DNA of 64,000 bases from assembly GCA_030144725.1 (NCBI GenBank), contig JASKMD010000012.1, positions 2,983,555-3,047,554 on the forward strand, read 5' to 3'. Positions 21,204-32,756 of the stretch are shown here, piece after piece. Within the stretch, counting starts at the first letter, position 1. The number at the start of each line of letters is the position of its first letter. The position numbers and the translations under genes were made by a program. The notes below the pieces were generated by a model. The model worked only from the letters and a program-made list of their open reading frames with translations, was not told the origin of the DNA and did no database searches. Origin of the DNA: Haematococcus lacustris (Eukaryota > Chlorophyta > Chlorophyceae > Chlamydomonadales > Haematococcaceae).

Positions 21204-22008
21204 AAACACCTCAACAGAGACATCTTGGCATGACTTCCTGCAGTCGAATAGGATGGCACATAGTGGTAGTGAGAGGACATGAGGTTGGTGGATTGCATAC
21301 CCATGTTAGTGTTGAACGCATCGTCAGCGCCACTTGAAACTTGGGCTTTAGTTTCATTTGGGTGCAAGCAGGCCACTAGCTAAGTGGCATACCATTTCAT
21401 TAGTTAACATGGTTGTGGCATGGCTGGGCGTGCCATGGGCTTGCTGTGAAGTTGTCACTCACACCTCACTTGCATGTTGCAGCAACCTTACCTATTGTGT
21501 AAATGTGTTTGCTATGGACACATGTGTGTGACAATGGTCGCGGATGGAGTCCTGGCTAGTGCCTGGCGCCAGTCAGAGAAACACCGAAATCTGGTCAGTC
21601 AAGGCATGGGGCATGCCGCTTTTGATGGTGCTGCGCCACTTACCTGGGCAAACTAGGACTATAGATGCACCTCCCGCCACCGTCGCGCTCGACTGGACCG
21701 TCACGTGATGCTGCACGGTGCTGCGATGGGCGTTCTGACCCGCACGACCTTACAACAGCTAGCACCCAATAGCAAGCTTGCGTCTCAAGCACATTGACTG
21801 TGGAGGGCGCCACAGGCTTCAGGCCAGGCACAACCATCAGCGGGGTACAGCGCAAAAGTACGATTGCAATGCACCAGGCGCAACTGCTATCCGTGGCCTA
21901 CGGGCTCCGTTCGTCAAAAATTGAATTTTTCGCAGGGCGTGTCACAGCTGACCGTAACATAACATAACAATGTAACATGTAACGTTACACGGGTCCGGAC
22001 GCTCCCTA
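21204..22008 (+). mobile_element. Element X, unit 2 copy (truncated)
   Basis: Reverse complement of 11403-12113, read with its TAGGGAGCGTCC terminus at 22008 followed by ATCATCAT. The internal side stops at the retrotransposon LTR. Here X keeps the 55-bp end that the unit 1 copy lacks. No transposase recognised. Confidence 0.65.
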
Positions 22009-22187
22009 ATCATCATCCCCATCATGGTCCAAGGTGCTATTTTACCGTGAAAGGGCAACCCTGAGGGTCTTGCTCTGGGGAAGGCCTAGGCAGCCCAAGG
22101 ATGCTCACTGCACGCTAGCGGTGGTTATTAGCTAGGGAGCGTCTGGACCCGTGTAACGTTACATGTTACATTGTTATGTTATGTTAC
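21954..22187. repeat. 55-bp inverted repeat made by two facing element ends
   Basis: Arm 21954-22008 and arm 22133-22187 are reverse complements with one mismatch (CCGGAC against CTGGAC). The 124-bp loop between them is outside both elements. The arms are the shared termini of X (left) and E (right), so two related elements inserted with ends facing. The corresponding site in unit 1 lacks both arms and the loop. Confidence 0.85.
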
Positions 22188-24155
22188 ATGTTACATCCCG
22201 TATACGTACACGTGCCGGTCATGATACATAGCCTTCTTAGCTGCTCGGCTCGATTACAGTGAGCTTGTACACCCCGCCGCACTGGTCGCACCTGCTCCCG
22301 CACCAGAAAATATTTTTGGGGTCGCGGGCCGCGGGCTGCAGCTCGGCAAGCCGCAGTCGCAGTTCTAGCAGCTGCTGATGGCTGCTGCGAATGTTTCCAA
22401 GCAGCAGGTCTACAACAGTCTCAATTTGGCAGCAAATGTTGTACTCAGCAAGTTCGCAAATGACTGGCTCTTTCGTTACAATAGCGACGGCATTGTGGTG
22501 TGCCAGTGCAAAAGGTGCCCACCAAACAACCGGGCTGAGCTCGGCGTCGCTAACATGAGCCAGCTGCCAGGCACAAATGCAAGTTTTGGCCCACTGCCGC
22601 GAGAGGTGAAGCAATGCCTCAAGGCATTCAGCGGGCTGTTAGGCGCAGGATCGGACTCTTTCTCGACACGCAGCAACTTTTGACGTATACTTCTACTTTT
22701 ACTTTCACTTCTACTTCTACTTCTACTTCTACTTCTACTTCTACTTCTTCTTCTGACTTCTACACGCAACAACTTCTGGCTTTTACACAACCTTATCATG
22801 CATGTCCCGGTGCCGGGACGTGTGCGATTGGCGTAGCACCGTGCGGCATGCGATGAACGCTTAGTCTGCTATACGCCCGTGATGCCAGGAACCCCAAAAT
22901 CGTTAGCATGTAACATCCCGTGTAACATCCCGTGTAACACCCGTATAACTGGGCAATAAACCGGATGTTTTGCACGGGGTGTGACCCCCCACCGAGATGG
23001 TTTGCACGGACTTTTTGCACGGCCGTGGTGCAAAACATCCTTTAACCAAAAGCTGGGGGGGTTATTTTTGGGTTCTCCGATGGGCGGGCCAGGCAGTGGT
23101 CGTAAGCGCAAAGATGGCCCAGACAAGAGGCCCGCTGGCTCTACTAGCAAGAAGCGTTCTGTCGCGACCCATCCTGATAGCGATATCGACGACGAAGTAG
23201 TGGAGCCATTGCAGTTGGCGAGACAGCCCGCTGGGTGGGTGGAAGCACTGGCACTGGCACTGCACTAATGAGCTTTGTCGCGCGATGCTGCACAGGAGCA
23301 CTAGAGGAACACTCTCGTCAGAGCGTGAGGAGCTCATCCATTACAGGCGTCAGCAGATGAAAACAAACACAATGACACCATGACAACACAGCAGACTGTC
23401 ATGCAGATGCCCCTTGCCCTTACGGGTAATCTAGGACTCGCAGTGCGCTGTGCGCTGTGCTGATTCAGGGAATGCAGCCTGGAAGCAGCCACCAACCCAG
23501 CCAGTCGCCAAACACAGCCCAGCCTAGCGTTGGGGCCCCCCTTTTGCCCAGCCCTGGGGTAGGCCTGCTGCCCAGCCCTAGGGCAGGCCTGCTGCCCAGC
23601 CCTTGTGCAGGCCTGCTGCCCAGCCATGGGGCAGGCCTGCTGCCCAGCCCTGGGGCAGGCCTGCTGCCCAGCTCTAGGGCAGGCCTGCTGCCCAGCCCTG
23701 GTGCAGCCCTGCTGCCCAGCCCTGGTGTAGCCCTGCTGCCCAGCCCTTGGGCAGGCCTGCTGCCCAGCCCTGGTGCAGCCCTGGGGCAGGCCTGCTGCCC
23801 AGCCCTGGGGCAGCTCTGCTCTGCCCAGCCCAGGGCCCCCCTGCTGCCCAGCCCCCGGACAGCCCCCGCTGCCCAGCCCTGCTGCCCAGCCTTGGGGCAG
23901 CCCTGCTGCCCAGCCCTGGGGCAGCCATGCTGCCCAGCCCTGCTGCCCAGCCCTGGGGCAGCCATGCTGCCCAGCCATGCTGCCCAGCCCTTCTGCCCAG
24001 CCCTGCTGCCCAGCCCCGCTGCCCAGCCCTGCTGCCCAGCCTTGGGGCAGCCCTGCTGCCCAGCCCTGGGGCAGCCCTGCTGCCCAGCCCTGCTGCCCAG
24101 CCCGCAAATGTAACAGTTACATGTACGTACATGTACGTACATGAGACGCTCCCTA
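22133..24155 (-). mobile_element. Element E, unit 2 copy, both termini present
   Basis: Runs from TAGGGAGCGTCTGGACCC at 22133 to the reverse complement of TAGGGAGCGTCTCATG at 24155, about 2.0 kb. It contains a CTTCTA microsatellite (about 22690-22750), the conserved 95-residue frame (22981-23268), a 125-residue minus frame (22614-22237, with WCGSRCDQCGG) and the GGCAGCAGG minisatellite. The side next to 22133 carries TTATTAGC, the reverse complement of the flank at 1725. The side next to 24155 is instead a truncated Fanzor 3' end. Confidence 0.75.
23537..24107 (-). repeat. GCTGGGCAGCAGG minisatellite (element E, unit 2)
   Basis: Inverted, shorter counterpart of 3395-4397. It lacks the region corresponding to about 3400-3830 of unit 1 and the TAGGG tract. 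Confidence 0.93.
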
Positions 24156-24318
24156 GTGGTAGGCGCTCATGTGCCATGTGCACTGGGTTACTCCACACAG
24201 CCCAATAACACCGTTTGAGTCGGGCCACTATTGCCCACTAGTATATTCCCGCTAGTAGCTGCTAGTGGCCACTCTGGTCCGGCTCAAATGGAGGCCCTCG
24301 CGAGGGACAAGGGGGCTG
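24156..24318 (+). mobile_element. Fanzor element 3' end, copy RE-a (truncated)
   Basis: Matches the sequence that follows the Fanzor stop codon at 42583, from GTGGTAGGCGCTCATGTGCC to the shared boundary GGGGGCTG at 24318. The 5' part is cut off exactly at the terminus of element E, so E appears to have joined within this copy. Confidence 0.8.
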
Positions 24319-24605
24319 CCTTTGCTACTAGACTCAGTTGCAGTCCGTGAATTGGGGCAGTATGTGTTTTACACATTCGACTCGCGGTTGACACTCCCTA
24401 CTCATGCAAACAAGTCATCAACGCGAGACTCTCTGGACTGAGACACCTCAACGTCATCCATCACTGTTGTTGTAAACCATGCGTGCATCTCGGCACCACC
24501 GGCTCCCGCGTTGAGCGGAAGCAGATTGCAGGCTGACATACAACGCAACACAAGGGACGAGTGCAATGGGCACACCCCGTCGCCTAGTCTCGAACTGCGC
24601 TCCAC

Positions 24606-27208
24606 TCAAAGGGTTGGCACGCGCTCCTCGGCTCCAAGGACTGTCAGCAGGTTGTATCTGTACATGCAGCGCCAACACCAGGCTCGTTGCTACTGAACAC
24701 ATGCTTTGCTTCAACATGTATCAGGGTTGCTTACACACTGCTGCTGAGTCAATCAAGTAGGTTGTGCAGTCATCACTCACCCAAAGGGATCAGCCACATG
24801 CTTGCTCCAGTTTGCATATGGCCCCTCGCCTGTGACATAGGACTGAACAGCGAAGGCCAGGACAGACACCATGGCCAACCGCCCGTTCTTGATTTCCTGC
24901 AAACATGATGTCCAAACCTCAATGTTGCACCCTTGCCAGCAATGTCACACTTGTGCAGCAAACGCTTTAATGCAACTACAGAGAGCCCATTCTGCTTTGT
25001 CTATGGTAGGCGATGCCCAACTCTACCCCAGGGAGGCCATGCTGGGAAACCGACCATATTGGGGGTGCATGCCCTGCCCTGCCTTCCTAGCTGAGCCTTA
25101 GACCGCAGCGCAACGACAGCCGCACCTTGACTTTGAGCTCTGCAAACACCTCAGGGTCATCTGCCAGCCTCAGCGGGTCAAAGGGCCCACCAGGGTACAG
25201 GGAGTCCAAGCCGTCAAAGATGTCGCTGTCAAAGTTACCCACGCCTGCACACAAAGATCATGATATGTCCACAACATGTGCAGCAGATGCAAGGACACAA
25301 TGGCCTTCTCAACCCTGCCTTGAACTCGAGCAGGTCGTGGTAGTCCATGCATTGAATATGCAGGGAGCGAACAGCACGGCAGCCTGTCTACATGGGCATC
25401 CTCAGGACAGACATGTAAATCCCTGCTCCCCTGCATCCACGCATCCAGCAATCACCATCACCATGGCATCATTGTTTTACTGGTGAGACCCAGTGCTAGT
25501 ATGCACCTAGCGCTGGTGGGCACCTGGGGAGTAGCCCGGAGGGCCGGAACCGTTGCGGCGGTAGAACTCCACTGCGCCCATAAGGCCAATCTCAATGAGG
25601 ATGACCAGCACTAGGGGCAGGGGGTTGTTGATGATGCCCCAGGGCACAGCACTGCAGCAGCAGCCAACAACAACAGCGGCAGCACAGACAGGTTCAAGGG
25701 ATGGCACAGTGTCCGCCCTGAAAACAGAGGATGCAGGCACCCATGACACGAGCAGGAGGCCGAAACCACATGCTGTTGGCAGCCCCTGCAATGCAACCAT
25801 GAACTACCACTACTACGCCATAGCAGGCCCTCCCTGGACATAGCATGCTCCCAAACACAGCAACAGCTGTATGGGTTCGTTGAATGTTGTACATTGTTAT
25901 GTGGGGCTGTCTTAGGCCAAGAGGTCAGGCTGACAAACTCCAGCATCCCTAAACTTGTGCTGCCTGTACAGGCCACAGGGTGTGCTGGTGCAGTCGGTGC
26001 CAGTGTGCAGCAGAAGCAGCATGGCCAGGCTTACAAGTAGTTCAGGGTGCCGCCGTTGAGCATGACAGCACCAGTCTCAAACCAGGTCCCTCCTCGGATG
26101 TCAGCACCGTTTGCTTCCAAGCCCTCAGGGATGATGATGCCCGCAGCTGCAAGGTTGTGATGGGGAGGGGGGTGAGCAGGCAAGCAACGACCATGCCACC
26201 ATCACTTAGGCAGTGACATTCAAGGATGATCAGTGCATGGGAAAAGCAGTGTAAGAATGGCAGACATTGGGAAGCATAGACAGGGGAGGGTGATGCAGCT
26301 GCAATGCTGTGCTGTGCTGCTCTGTGCTGCTCATGCCTGGCACATGAGGGAGCCTGATTGGCAACCATGAATTGCAGCAGTGCCCTCGACAAGCCTGGTG
26401 TGGCAGTGTTACGCACAGCAGCCAGGACTCTCCGCACTGTGGTGTCAACTTGCCCACTAGCAGCTTAGGACTGAAATGAGATAAGCTGTCAGAGGGTGCT
26501 GGGGCTCTGCTGGCGCACCTGCCAACATGGCCCAGCGGGCATGGAGAAGTTCATTGGCCCTGTACTTGGCCACAGTCTCGGGGTCTTTGCCCAGGGACAG
26601 AGGGTCGTAGCCATAGCTGCAGGACCACGCAGTAGGAAGCTAATCAGCCTCGGCAAGACCAGGGCTGAGGGTGATGGCAGGCCAGAGCTCCAGGACACAG
26701 ACGCGGTCGGGCGCTGGATCTGCTTTTGTAAGCCTGGGCTGAGGAGCTGACAAAGCTGTACGAGCGCTGCTGGCACATCACCAAGTGAGGCCACCTACTC
26801 GCCAGGCAGCTCGCCGGTCAGGTAGGAAGGCACGTCCTTGTCGTCGAGAAGGCCGCTAGGCAAAAACAGGGCACGGTCGGGGCCTGCACAGATCACGGTC
26901 GGGGCCTCTCATTTGCGAATGGACGGTTTCAAGGTGAGAGTGAACTGCCCAATAAACGCACCATACCACTTGGAGAGGTCGGTCTGAGACCTGCAAGTCC
27001 ATGAAGCCAACGCCATTGGCTTCAGCTACAGCATTCGCTACGGTGCGTCGCAGATTGAGCGCATTTCTCACCCGCCCTGACCGCCCAGCCATCCCCTCAC
27101 GCGCTTAGGCCCTGCAGAGACGGACTTCTTGACTTGGGTGGCTGCTTTCTGAGCCTTCTTGGTTACGCCAGCGCCGCTCTTCTTTGTAAGACCCTTGAGG
27201 AAGTCCAT
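24606..27208 (-). CDS. LHCB5: Chlorophyll a/b-binding antenna protein CP26 (Lhcb5-like)
   Basis: Minor monomeric antenna of photosystem II in the thylakoid membrane. It passes excitation energy to the core. Nine exons join in phase to about 279 residues, close to plant Lhcb5 (about 280). Exons: 27208-27101, 26983-26962, 26883-26799, 26616-26519, 26146-26035, 25651-25524, 25244-25126, 24896-24781 and 24657-24606 (stop). Diagnostic segments in order: [46 protein letters not shown] (first chlorophyll-binding helix), [43 protein letters not shown] (third helix) and [15 protein letters not shown] at the end. The Lhcb5-style linker and C-terminus separate it from LHCII and CP29. The second exon is only 22 bp. 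The first exon ([12 protein letters not shown]…) is short for a chloroplast transit peptide, so an upstream exon is possible. Confidence 0.93.
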
Positions 27209-27752
27209 GATGCAACCGTGGGTGTAGGGATCCAGCAGCCTCGGATGGCAACCATTTGATTGAGAAGATTGAGTGTGTTTGTGTGATGTTGTTTTTACAA
27301 CCATTGCGGGTAACACATACTGTCCATCCGCTCGATTGTGTGGTGCATAGAGCAGGCTCAACACATTGGTGAGTAGTACTTGGCACATGCCATAAGAGCG
27401 TTCAGTGCCATGAGTTCAGACTGTTGCTTCTGCAAGCTGCCTTAATCTAAGCATGCACATCAGCGGTATCATGCAGATCGCGCACAAAGCAACCGCGGTA
27501 TCTTCACAATCCTTCTTCTGAACATCCCTGTTCCCCTGTTACACGGCGCATTAGCCAAGCGAGCCGCCCCACCCCCGCCCCTTACACACAAGCACAAACC
27601 GCGTGATCAAGGGAAAGACACGGCTGGGGCATCCAGGCCGCAAGACGCGCCTTATTAGCATGACGTACCACAAACTTAGCAGCGCCTTTGCAACGTCCCG
27701 CGCCCTTCTTTTTACACATGATTGCTAACAAAAAGGTCGTTGCTAACTTAGT
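27209..27752. other. Intergenic region upstream of CP26
   Basis: Should contain the CP26 promoter on the minus strand. I identify no further gene or clear motif. Confidence 0.4.
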
Positions 27753-27967
27753 CAGCCCCCTTGTCCCTCACTAGGGCCTCCATTTCAGCCGGACCAGTAG
27801 TGGCCACTAGCAACCACTAGCGGGAATATACTAGTGGGCAATAGTAGCCCGACTCAAACGGTGTTATTGGGCTGTGCGGAGTAACCCAGTGCACATGGCA
27901 CATGAGCGCCTACCACCTACATTATTGCCTGACCCCTGAGGGCTATTGTGTAGAGTTGGCATGACAA
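27753..27967 (-). mobile_element. Fanzor element 3' end, copy RE-b
   Basis: Reads on the minus strand from GCCAACTCTACACAATAGCC to the boundary GGGGGCTG (27760-27753). It keeps the internal CCACTAGTATATTCCCGC palindromic segment. It lies downstream of Fanzor fragment F6 on the same strand, as expected for one element. Confidence 0.8.
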
Positions 27968-28083
27968 AACTCAGTTAGCCAGTCTGCAAGAAGAGCCTAC
28001 TCTGAACCCTCGTTATGACGGTGCTTATAACAATCTTACAGTGCCACGCTCTGTACACTGCAAACTCTTGCATGCACGTTACA

Positions 28084-28341
28084 CTACCTGATAGATGGTG
28101 ACCCTGCTTTTGCCTTGGCATGTGCCTTAATGAGCTGGGTGGGCGTGGCTGCCTGCTCAGCCTTGGTGTGCTTGCTGCGCTTGGCTGATGAGGGAGCACT
28201 CTTGCTGCGCTTGGCTGATGAGAGCCCAGGCTCAGAGGCTGCTGCCGGAGCAACTGCCTGGCTGCGTGGAATCTGAGGGAGGATGCGTGGGGCCACTACC
28301 GGGCACTGCATCAGGCTCCAGACTGGCTGGTCACTATGCAT
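28084..28341 (-). pseudogene. Fanzor fragment F6 (between zinc-finger and RuvC-III regions)
   Basis: An 85-residue remnant with DQPVWSLMQCPVVAPR, then SQAVAPAAASEPG, then AKRSK repeats. It aligns by eye with the linker preceding RuvC-III in F4 and F5. It retains the Cys of CPVV that F5 has lost. The frame stops before DRDCNAA, so no catalytic aspartate remains. Its own 3' end (RE-b) follows 120 bp downstream. Confidence 0.7.
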
Positions 28342-28717
28342 AGACCTGGTGCCCCATGTTGGACTTTCAGCATTCCATGCACCCGCATGCTCATCAAGCC
28401 AGCAGCCTCGACAATGGTGCAGTTGCCAGGCCTTTCCAAGAATCTGAAATTGAAGTGATGGTCCCTTGCCGTGAGAGCACAGACAATGAACAACTTGAGT
28501 GGCGTGCTCCGCTTCCCTGCTTCCACTAGCTCATACCAGCGTCTTGAATGCGCCCGACAAGCCTGACTCGAGCTTCGGTGGCGTGCCCACTCAGCCTGGC
28601 TTCAGTGCTGTGTCCGACAGCAAAGGGAGCAACACTAGCATCCCGTCGCGTCCTGGCAACCAGTGCCAGGGCATCCCCTGAGAGGCAGTAAGCTGTGGCT
28701 GGACTGTCTGCTTGTAT

Positions 28718-28748
<31 letters not shown>

Positions 28749-28890
28749 GGTACTGCTGCTGCAATGTGCTGCCAGGCTGGGCCATGAGGCCAGGTCTCCC
28801 ACCCAGCCTCCCTGCGTGCTGCCCGGTGCCTCCTGGCTGCTGCAGGCCTAACCTGATGTCCCGCTGCTGGTCAGCCAGCAGGCTGTGCCT
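28330..28890 (-). CDS. Hypothetical Gln-rich protein (fragmentary model)
   Basis: Minus-strand coding-like blocks: about 28870-28685 with a polyglutamine run (YLQQQQQQQQQQYKQTVQPQ, a CTG/CAG microsatellite at about 28715-28750), and about 28600-28345 containing WYELVEAGKRSTPLKLFIVC then NCTIVEAAGLMSMRVHGML. The second block is not low complexity and ends at a plausible donor near 28345. I do not recognise the family. Exon joins and the start are unknown, and the next exon would fall inside the Fanzor debris. Confidence 0.35.
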
Positions 28891-29610
28891 CTAGCAGTGC
28901 AGTGGCAATGACTTGCCACTTAGAGCAAGGCTGCAATGTGTGTGTAAACCAGGTGGTTGGCAGCCAGGTCTGACAGCAGCCAGCCGACCTGCAGGCAGCA
29001 CTCACACACCATGCCTGGCAGGTACACCAACAGAGCAGGGGCCGGTGGGCCGATTGCAATGCCTGCAATGCATCTCAAACAGTCTTTGCAAGAACAGACT
29101 TACTGCCACGCGTCCGCACAAGCAAGCTTGAACTATGACACATGCGTGTTGAGTATGCGTGTTGCAGCAACTTTGACACGCAAAAGCCATGTGCTGCTGC
29201 AGCTGCTGCTGATGATGATGAGGGGGCTCAATGCTTAAACCATTGTCACCAGGTGCATTGGTGCGGCTTGGCAGAGGGCAGCAGACGGCATGGAGGGTGT
29301 GACAGAAAGGGAGAACATGGCAGGCCTCGTCAGTGTGACCAGACTCCAACCTCATGCATGCAAGCAGGGGATAACACACAGCGTGCTAGAAATGCCTAGC
29401 AGGAAGGGGCAGGACGATGCCAACCCAGAGGGGTGCAGAGTTGTGAGCAGCTGGCGCATCCTCAATATGAGCAGCTGGCAAAACTGCCAAGTTCGTCGCA
29501 GGCTCACGCCTTGGTGTGCCCTAATGTGTCTGGGACAGAGGTAGCTCAGGAACACAGCCCACACTAGAAAGTCAGGAACACATATGCATGCAGGCTGCCA
29601 CGAGGTGGCG
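28891..29610. other. Unassigned region
   Basis: Short overlapping frames on both strands, no recognisable domain. It may hold exons or introns of the minus-strand genes on either side. Confidence 0.3.
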
Positions 29611-29677
29611 GTGGCACTCTCAAGGCAGTGCGCTGCAGTAGCTGCAGTGTGCTATACGAGCACTGCAGCGTGCCACA

Positions 29678-30946
29678 CTACATCCATGAGCTGTTTGGGA
29701 TGGAGCAGGGTCCACACACCTTTGTTCCAACACCTGGTTTAGCTAAGGAGGCCAGCGCCGCAAGGCTGGAGGTGGTGATGAGGACGGTGGTGCAGCGCAG
29801 TAGATGCGCTGCAGCTCCTCGTGTGATCAGCAGTGCGCGCTGTCGTTTGCTGCACTGCTTGCGATGCCGCACCACCACGTAAACATGCTGTGCAACCGAC
29901 ACTGTGAAGTCCGCGGCATACAATAGTGCGTTGCTGTGGAGCAAGGCGAACGTAAAGCTGAACAGGCGGCGGCGGGTCGAGCTGGATGTGTGCATCGGTG
30001 CGAGCACATGGCCAATCCAGAGCACGCCATCACGCAGGAACGGTGTGGCTTTCCGGGAACCAACGCGCCACACCACAAGGTGCTCGTAGATTCGACGCAC
30101 GAGGCGTACCGCCATCTCCCGCGCAGCGCTCCAAGCGCCCCCCACCACGGGTTGCCAGGCATTGGGCAGTGGTGGAGGCGGCGGAGCGGGTCGACCCTGT
30201 GTCACACCGCCCAGCAGGTCAATGCATTATTAGCCCGGCAGGTGGCAGCTACAGTTGAAACAGTGGGACTGCAAAGTATCTGGGTTGGCCCTGCTGCTTC
30301 TCTTCTTGCATTTGACACCTTTCTGACGGTCCTCACCTTAGCCTTGTGCCACGCTCTAGATGGCAATCAAATGCAGCGCACTTGGCAACAACACTGTCAT
30401 CACATACCTGAATGCTGTTATACACTCTGTATGGAACATTTAACACTTGCAGCAAAATGGCATCGGCAGCAACAAGGCCTGGTGATGAAACTGGTGACCA
30501 ATAGTGCCTATTGTGTCTCCCAGCGCTGGTGCTGATGGCTCTTAATGCTGGTGCTGATGGTTCCCAGCGGTGGTGCTGATGGCTCTCAGTGCTGGTGCTG
30601 ATGACGTTGCCGGAGCCTGTGCCAGTGGTTCATGCCTGAGCTGTGTGCACCCATGTATGTACATGTCGCCCTGGAGCGAGTCGTATATGACAGATTCAAA
30701 AGCAACACGGCTTGAAGCAACCTGTGGTGCTGGCAAGCTGAGGCTTTTGGTGCCTTCATGGCTGCCTCCTTGAGCCTTGAGCCACCCCCTGACCTCATTC
30801 AAAACCATTGCGCTGCTGTGCTGCAAGACTCCCCTCAGCCTAGCCAGGACTCCCTACCTCGGCCTCTGCGTCCAGTGCCTTACGTTCATGCTCCAATAGC
30901 TCCACAATGTACACGTTGAAGCGCAGCAGCACGCTGATAGTCACAC
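29678..30946 (-). CDS. Hypothetical multi-pass membrane protein (partial exon model)
   Basis: Candidate minus-strand exons: about 30946-30858 (VTISVLLRFNVYIVELLEHE, between AG and GT signals), about 30808-30600 (VLNEVRGWLKAQGGSHEG) and 30205-29720. The last encodes alternating hydrophobic and basic segments (LRDGVLWIGHVLAPMHTSSS; FSFTFALLHSNALLYAADF; AAHLLRCTTVLITTSSLAAL). It ends at GVGTK before a GTGTGT donor. Several membrane helices are likely. I do not recognise the family, and the downstream exons are not identified. The long frame could be partly chance in GC-rich DNA. Confidence 0.4.
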
Positions 30947-30999
30947 TGCAATGCAACAGTTGGACATCAAGCCATACAGATGGCCAATTGCCCAGGCCC

Positions 31000-31790
31000 C
31001 TTCATAACAGTCTCCACAAGGCCCACCATGCATCACTAAACAACGCACTCTTCACAGATGCCTACACATGGCATGCATGTGCATACATACGTGCCTACAC
31101 AGCACATACACAAGGCCTAGGTGCAGCTCGCGAGCTGGAATGAGCAAGTCGCACATATGCTACACAGTGTGCATCATAGCAGTTTCAATGCATGTGCCGT
31201 TCATTACTCAAGACTCGTTCATTACTCAAGACTCGGCCATGTGTGGCTGGTGGTAGGAAGCCATCACTGCTGTTGCTTTGCTTACTTGCGAGCCAAGACA
31301 CCCAGCATTGAAGGTACATTCAGAAGGGACGTAATGCTCTTTAGCTCACTGGATTGTTCCTAAGAATGAGACAGATAGCCGTAAGGCGCAGCACCCGGCC
31401 TGACTAGAGCGATGAACTCACCGACGGCCTAAACAACGGCTTGTGGGCCGTTGTCACGGGGCTCGCCTCTGCATGTGCCGGCCGGACTACGACGAAGGCC
31501 AAGCTTGGGCAAACCAAAGCCGCAGAAGCTGCTGTTGCTGCTGCTGCGAAGGCAATGGTGGGGGTTGGGCCTAGCAGCCCGCCCAAGCCGGGCTTGAGCA
31601 CTGCGCTGCAAGGCATGCCTGCAGGCTGGTGGGTAAGCCTAGCCTGGGCAGCAGCATACACAACTGGGTGCACTCATGGGTGTGTGGTCATGTGTGGAAA
31701 TGTGTGTAGACATGTGTGTGACAAACATCAAATTCCTAAGTATTTGTAGCTGCCTCGCGTTGCTATTGTTTATGGCAAGGAATAGAGACG
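31000..31790. other. Unassigned region before Fanzor fragment F1
   Basis: Contains an 89-residue minus frame (31673-31404) with an Ala-rich hydrophobic stretch ending in AHAEAS, like a chloroplast-targeting sequence. A competing plus frame overlaps it. Neither is supported enough to call. Confidence 0.25.
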
Positions 31791-31797
31791 AGCTGAT

Positions 31798-32756
31798 TTG
31801 GGTGGGCTTAGAGCAGTGCCGGAGGACCCCGACTTCGACATATTTTACCGCGACGAGGCAGCACAACCCGAACTCAACGAGGCACAGCGCAGAAGGAGGG
31901 CTTCAGGAGAGGCACGCGCTGCTCGTGTAAGGGACAATACATACTACGGTCGGAAACGCAAGCTAGCCCACCACACCGACCACTTACCGCCAGCGCTGTG
32001 GGATGCCTTCCTGGCCGACGCTGTGCAGCCAAGTGTGAAGGCCTGCAGCGAGCGGGCGGTGATTGACAGCCTGCTGCTGGGTTTTCTCGTTCGGGGCCTG
32101 TTTACCCTGCACGCAGCCGTCCAGCTCGACGCGCAAGGCCAGCCACAGACATACACAGACATATTCCAGTGCCGCGGCTTGCCCGGAGACGGCGCGAACA
32201 TTCGGCCAAGCGCAGCAGTCGCTGCCGTGCTGGCCGCGCACCCCGACCTCCGCGCCCGCCTCGCAGCAATCCCACGCTACCACCCTGACACCAACATGGT
32301 GGACCACGTCGGCACGCAGCTGAAGACAGCGTTCGGCAACATGCTCACGCTGCTCTTCGCAGGCAGGCTCATGAAGTCAGTGTCCCTGGCTGGGGCCAAG
32401 GTCCTGGTGGGCCCTAACGAGCACCAGAGCAGATTTTGGCTCAGGGGGCTGGGTGGTGGGCACCTGCCAGCCTGGTCAAAGCGTCAGTGCACCTATGTGC
32501 GCCGCATGGTGTGTGGGTTGGAGGTCAGCTGGCTGGTGGGGGAGGTGGGGTGGTGGTGACTCCAGCCATGCAGGCTGAGGTGGCTTTGCAGCGGGGCCTG
32601 CTGGGGCTTGAGCAGGGGGAGAAGGTGGATCATGACTGGGTGGAGGACCCAGCAAACTGGGGCCGGCTGCTGCGCCATGCGGTGCACACCTCCAGAGAGA
32701 TGGAGGCAGCCATGGCAGCCTGGCAGTTGGATATGGTTGCCCTGGCAGCAGGCTGA
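31798..32756 (+). pseudogene. Fanzor fragment F1 (N-terminal half)
   Basis: Plus-strand frame 31798-32559 continuing to 32756 after a likely intron near 32490-32560. It contains HHTDHLPPALWDAFLADA, then CSERAVIDSLLLGFLVRGLF, GLPGDGANIRP and MQAEVALQRGLLGLEQGEKV. The same order appears in F2, which goes on to a RuvC-I motif, and that is why I place F1 in the Fanzor family. The frame stops after MVALAAG, before any nuclease motif, so F1 is truncated. Many of these N-terminal residues are conserved between F1 and F2, suggesting past selection. Confidence 0.7.

Noticed and set aside
28715..28750. Leucine-rich frame on the plus strand
   Set aside because: Produced by a CTG microsatellite; the minus-strand polyglutamine reading fits its surroundings better.
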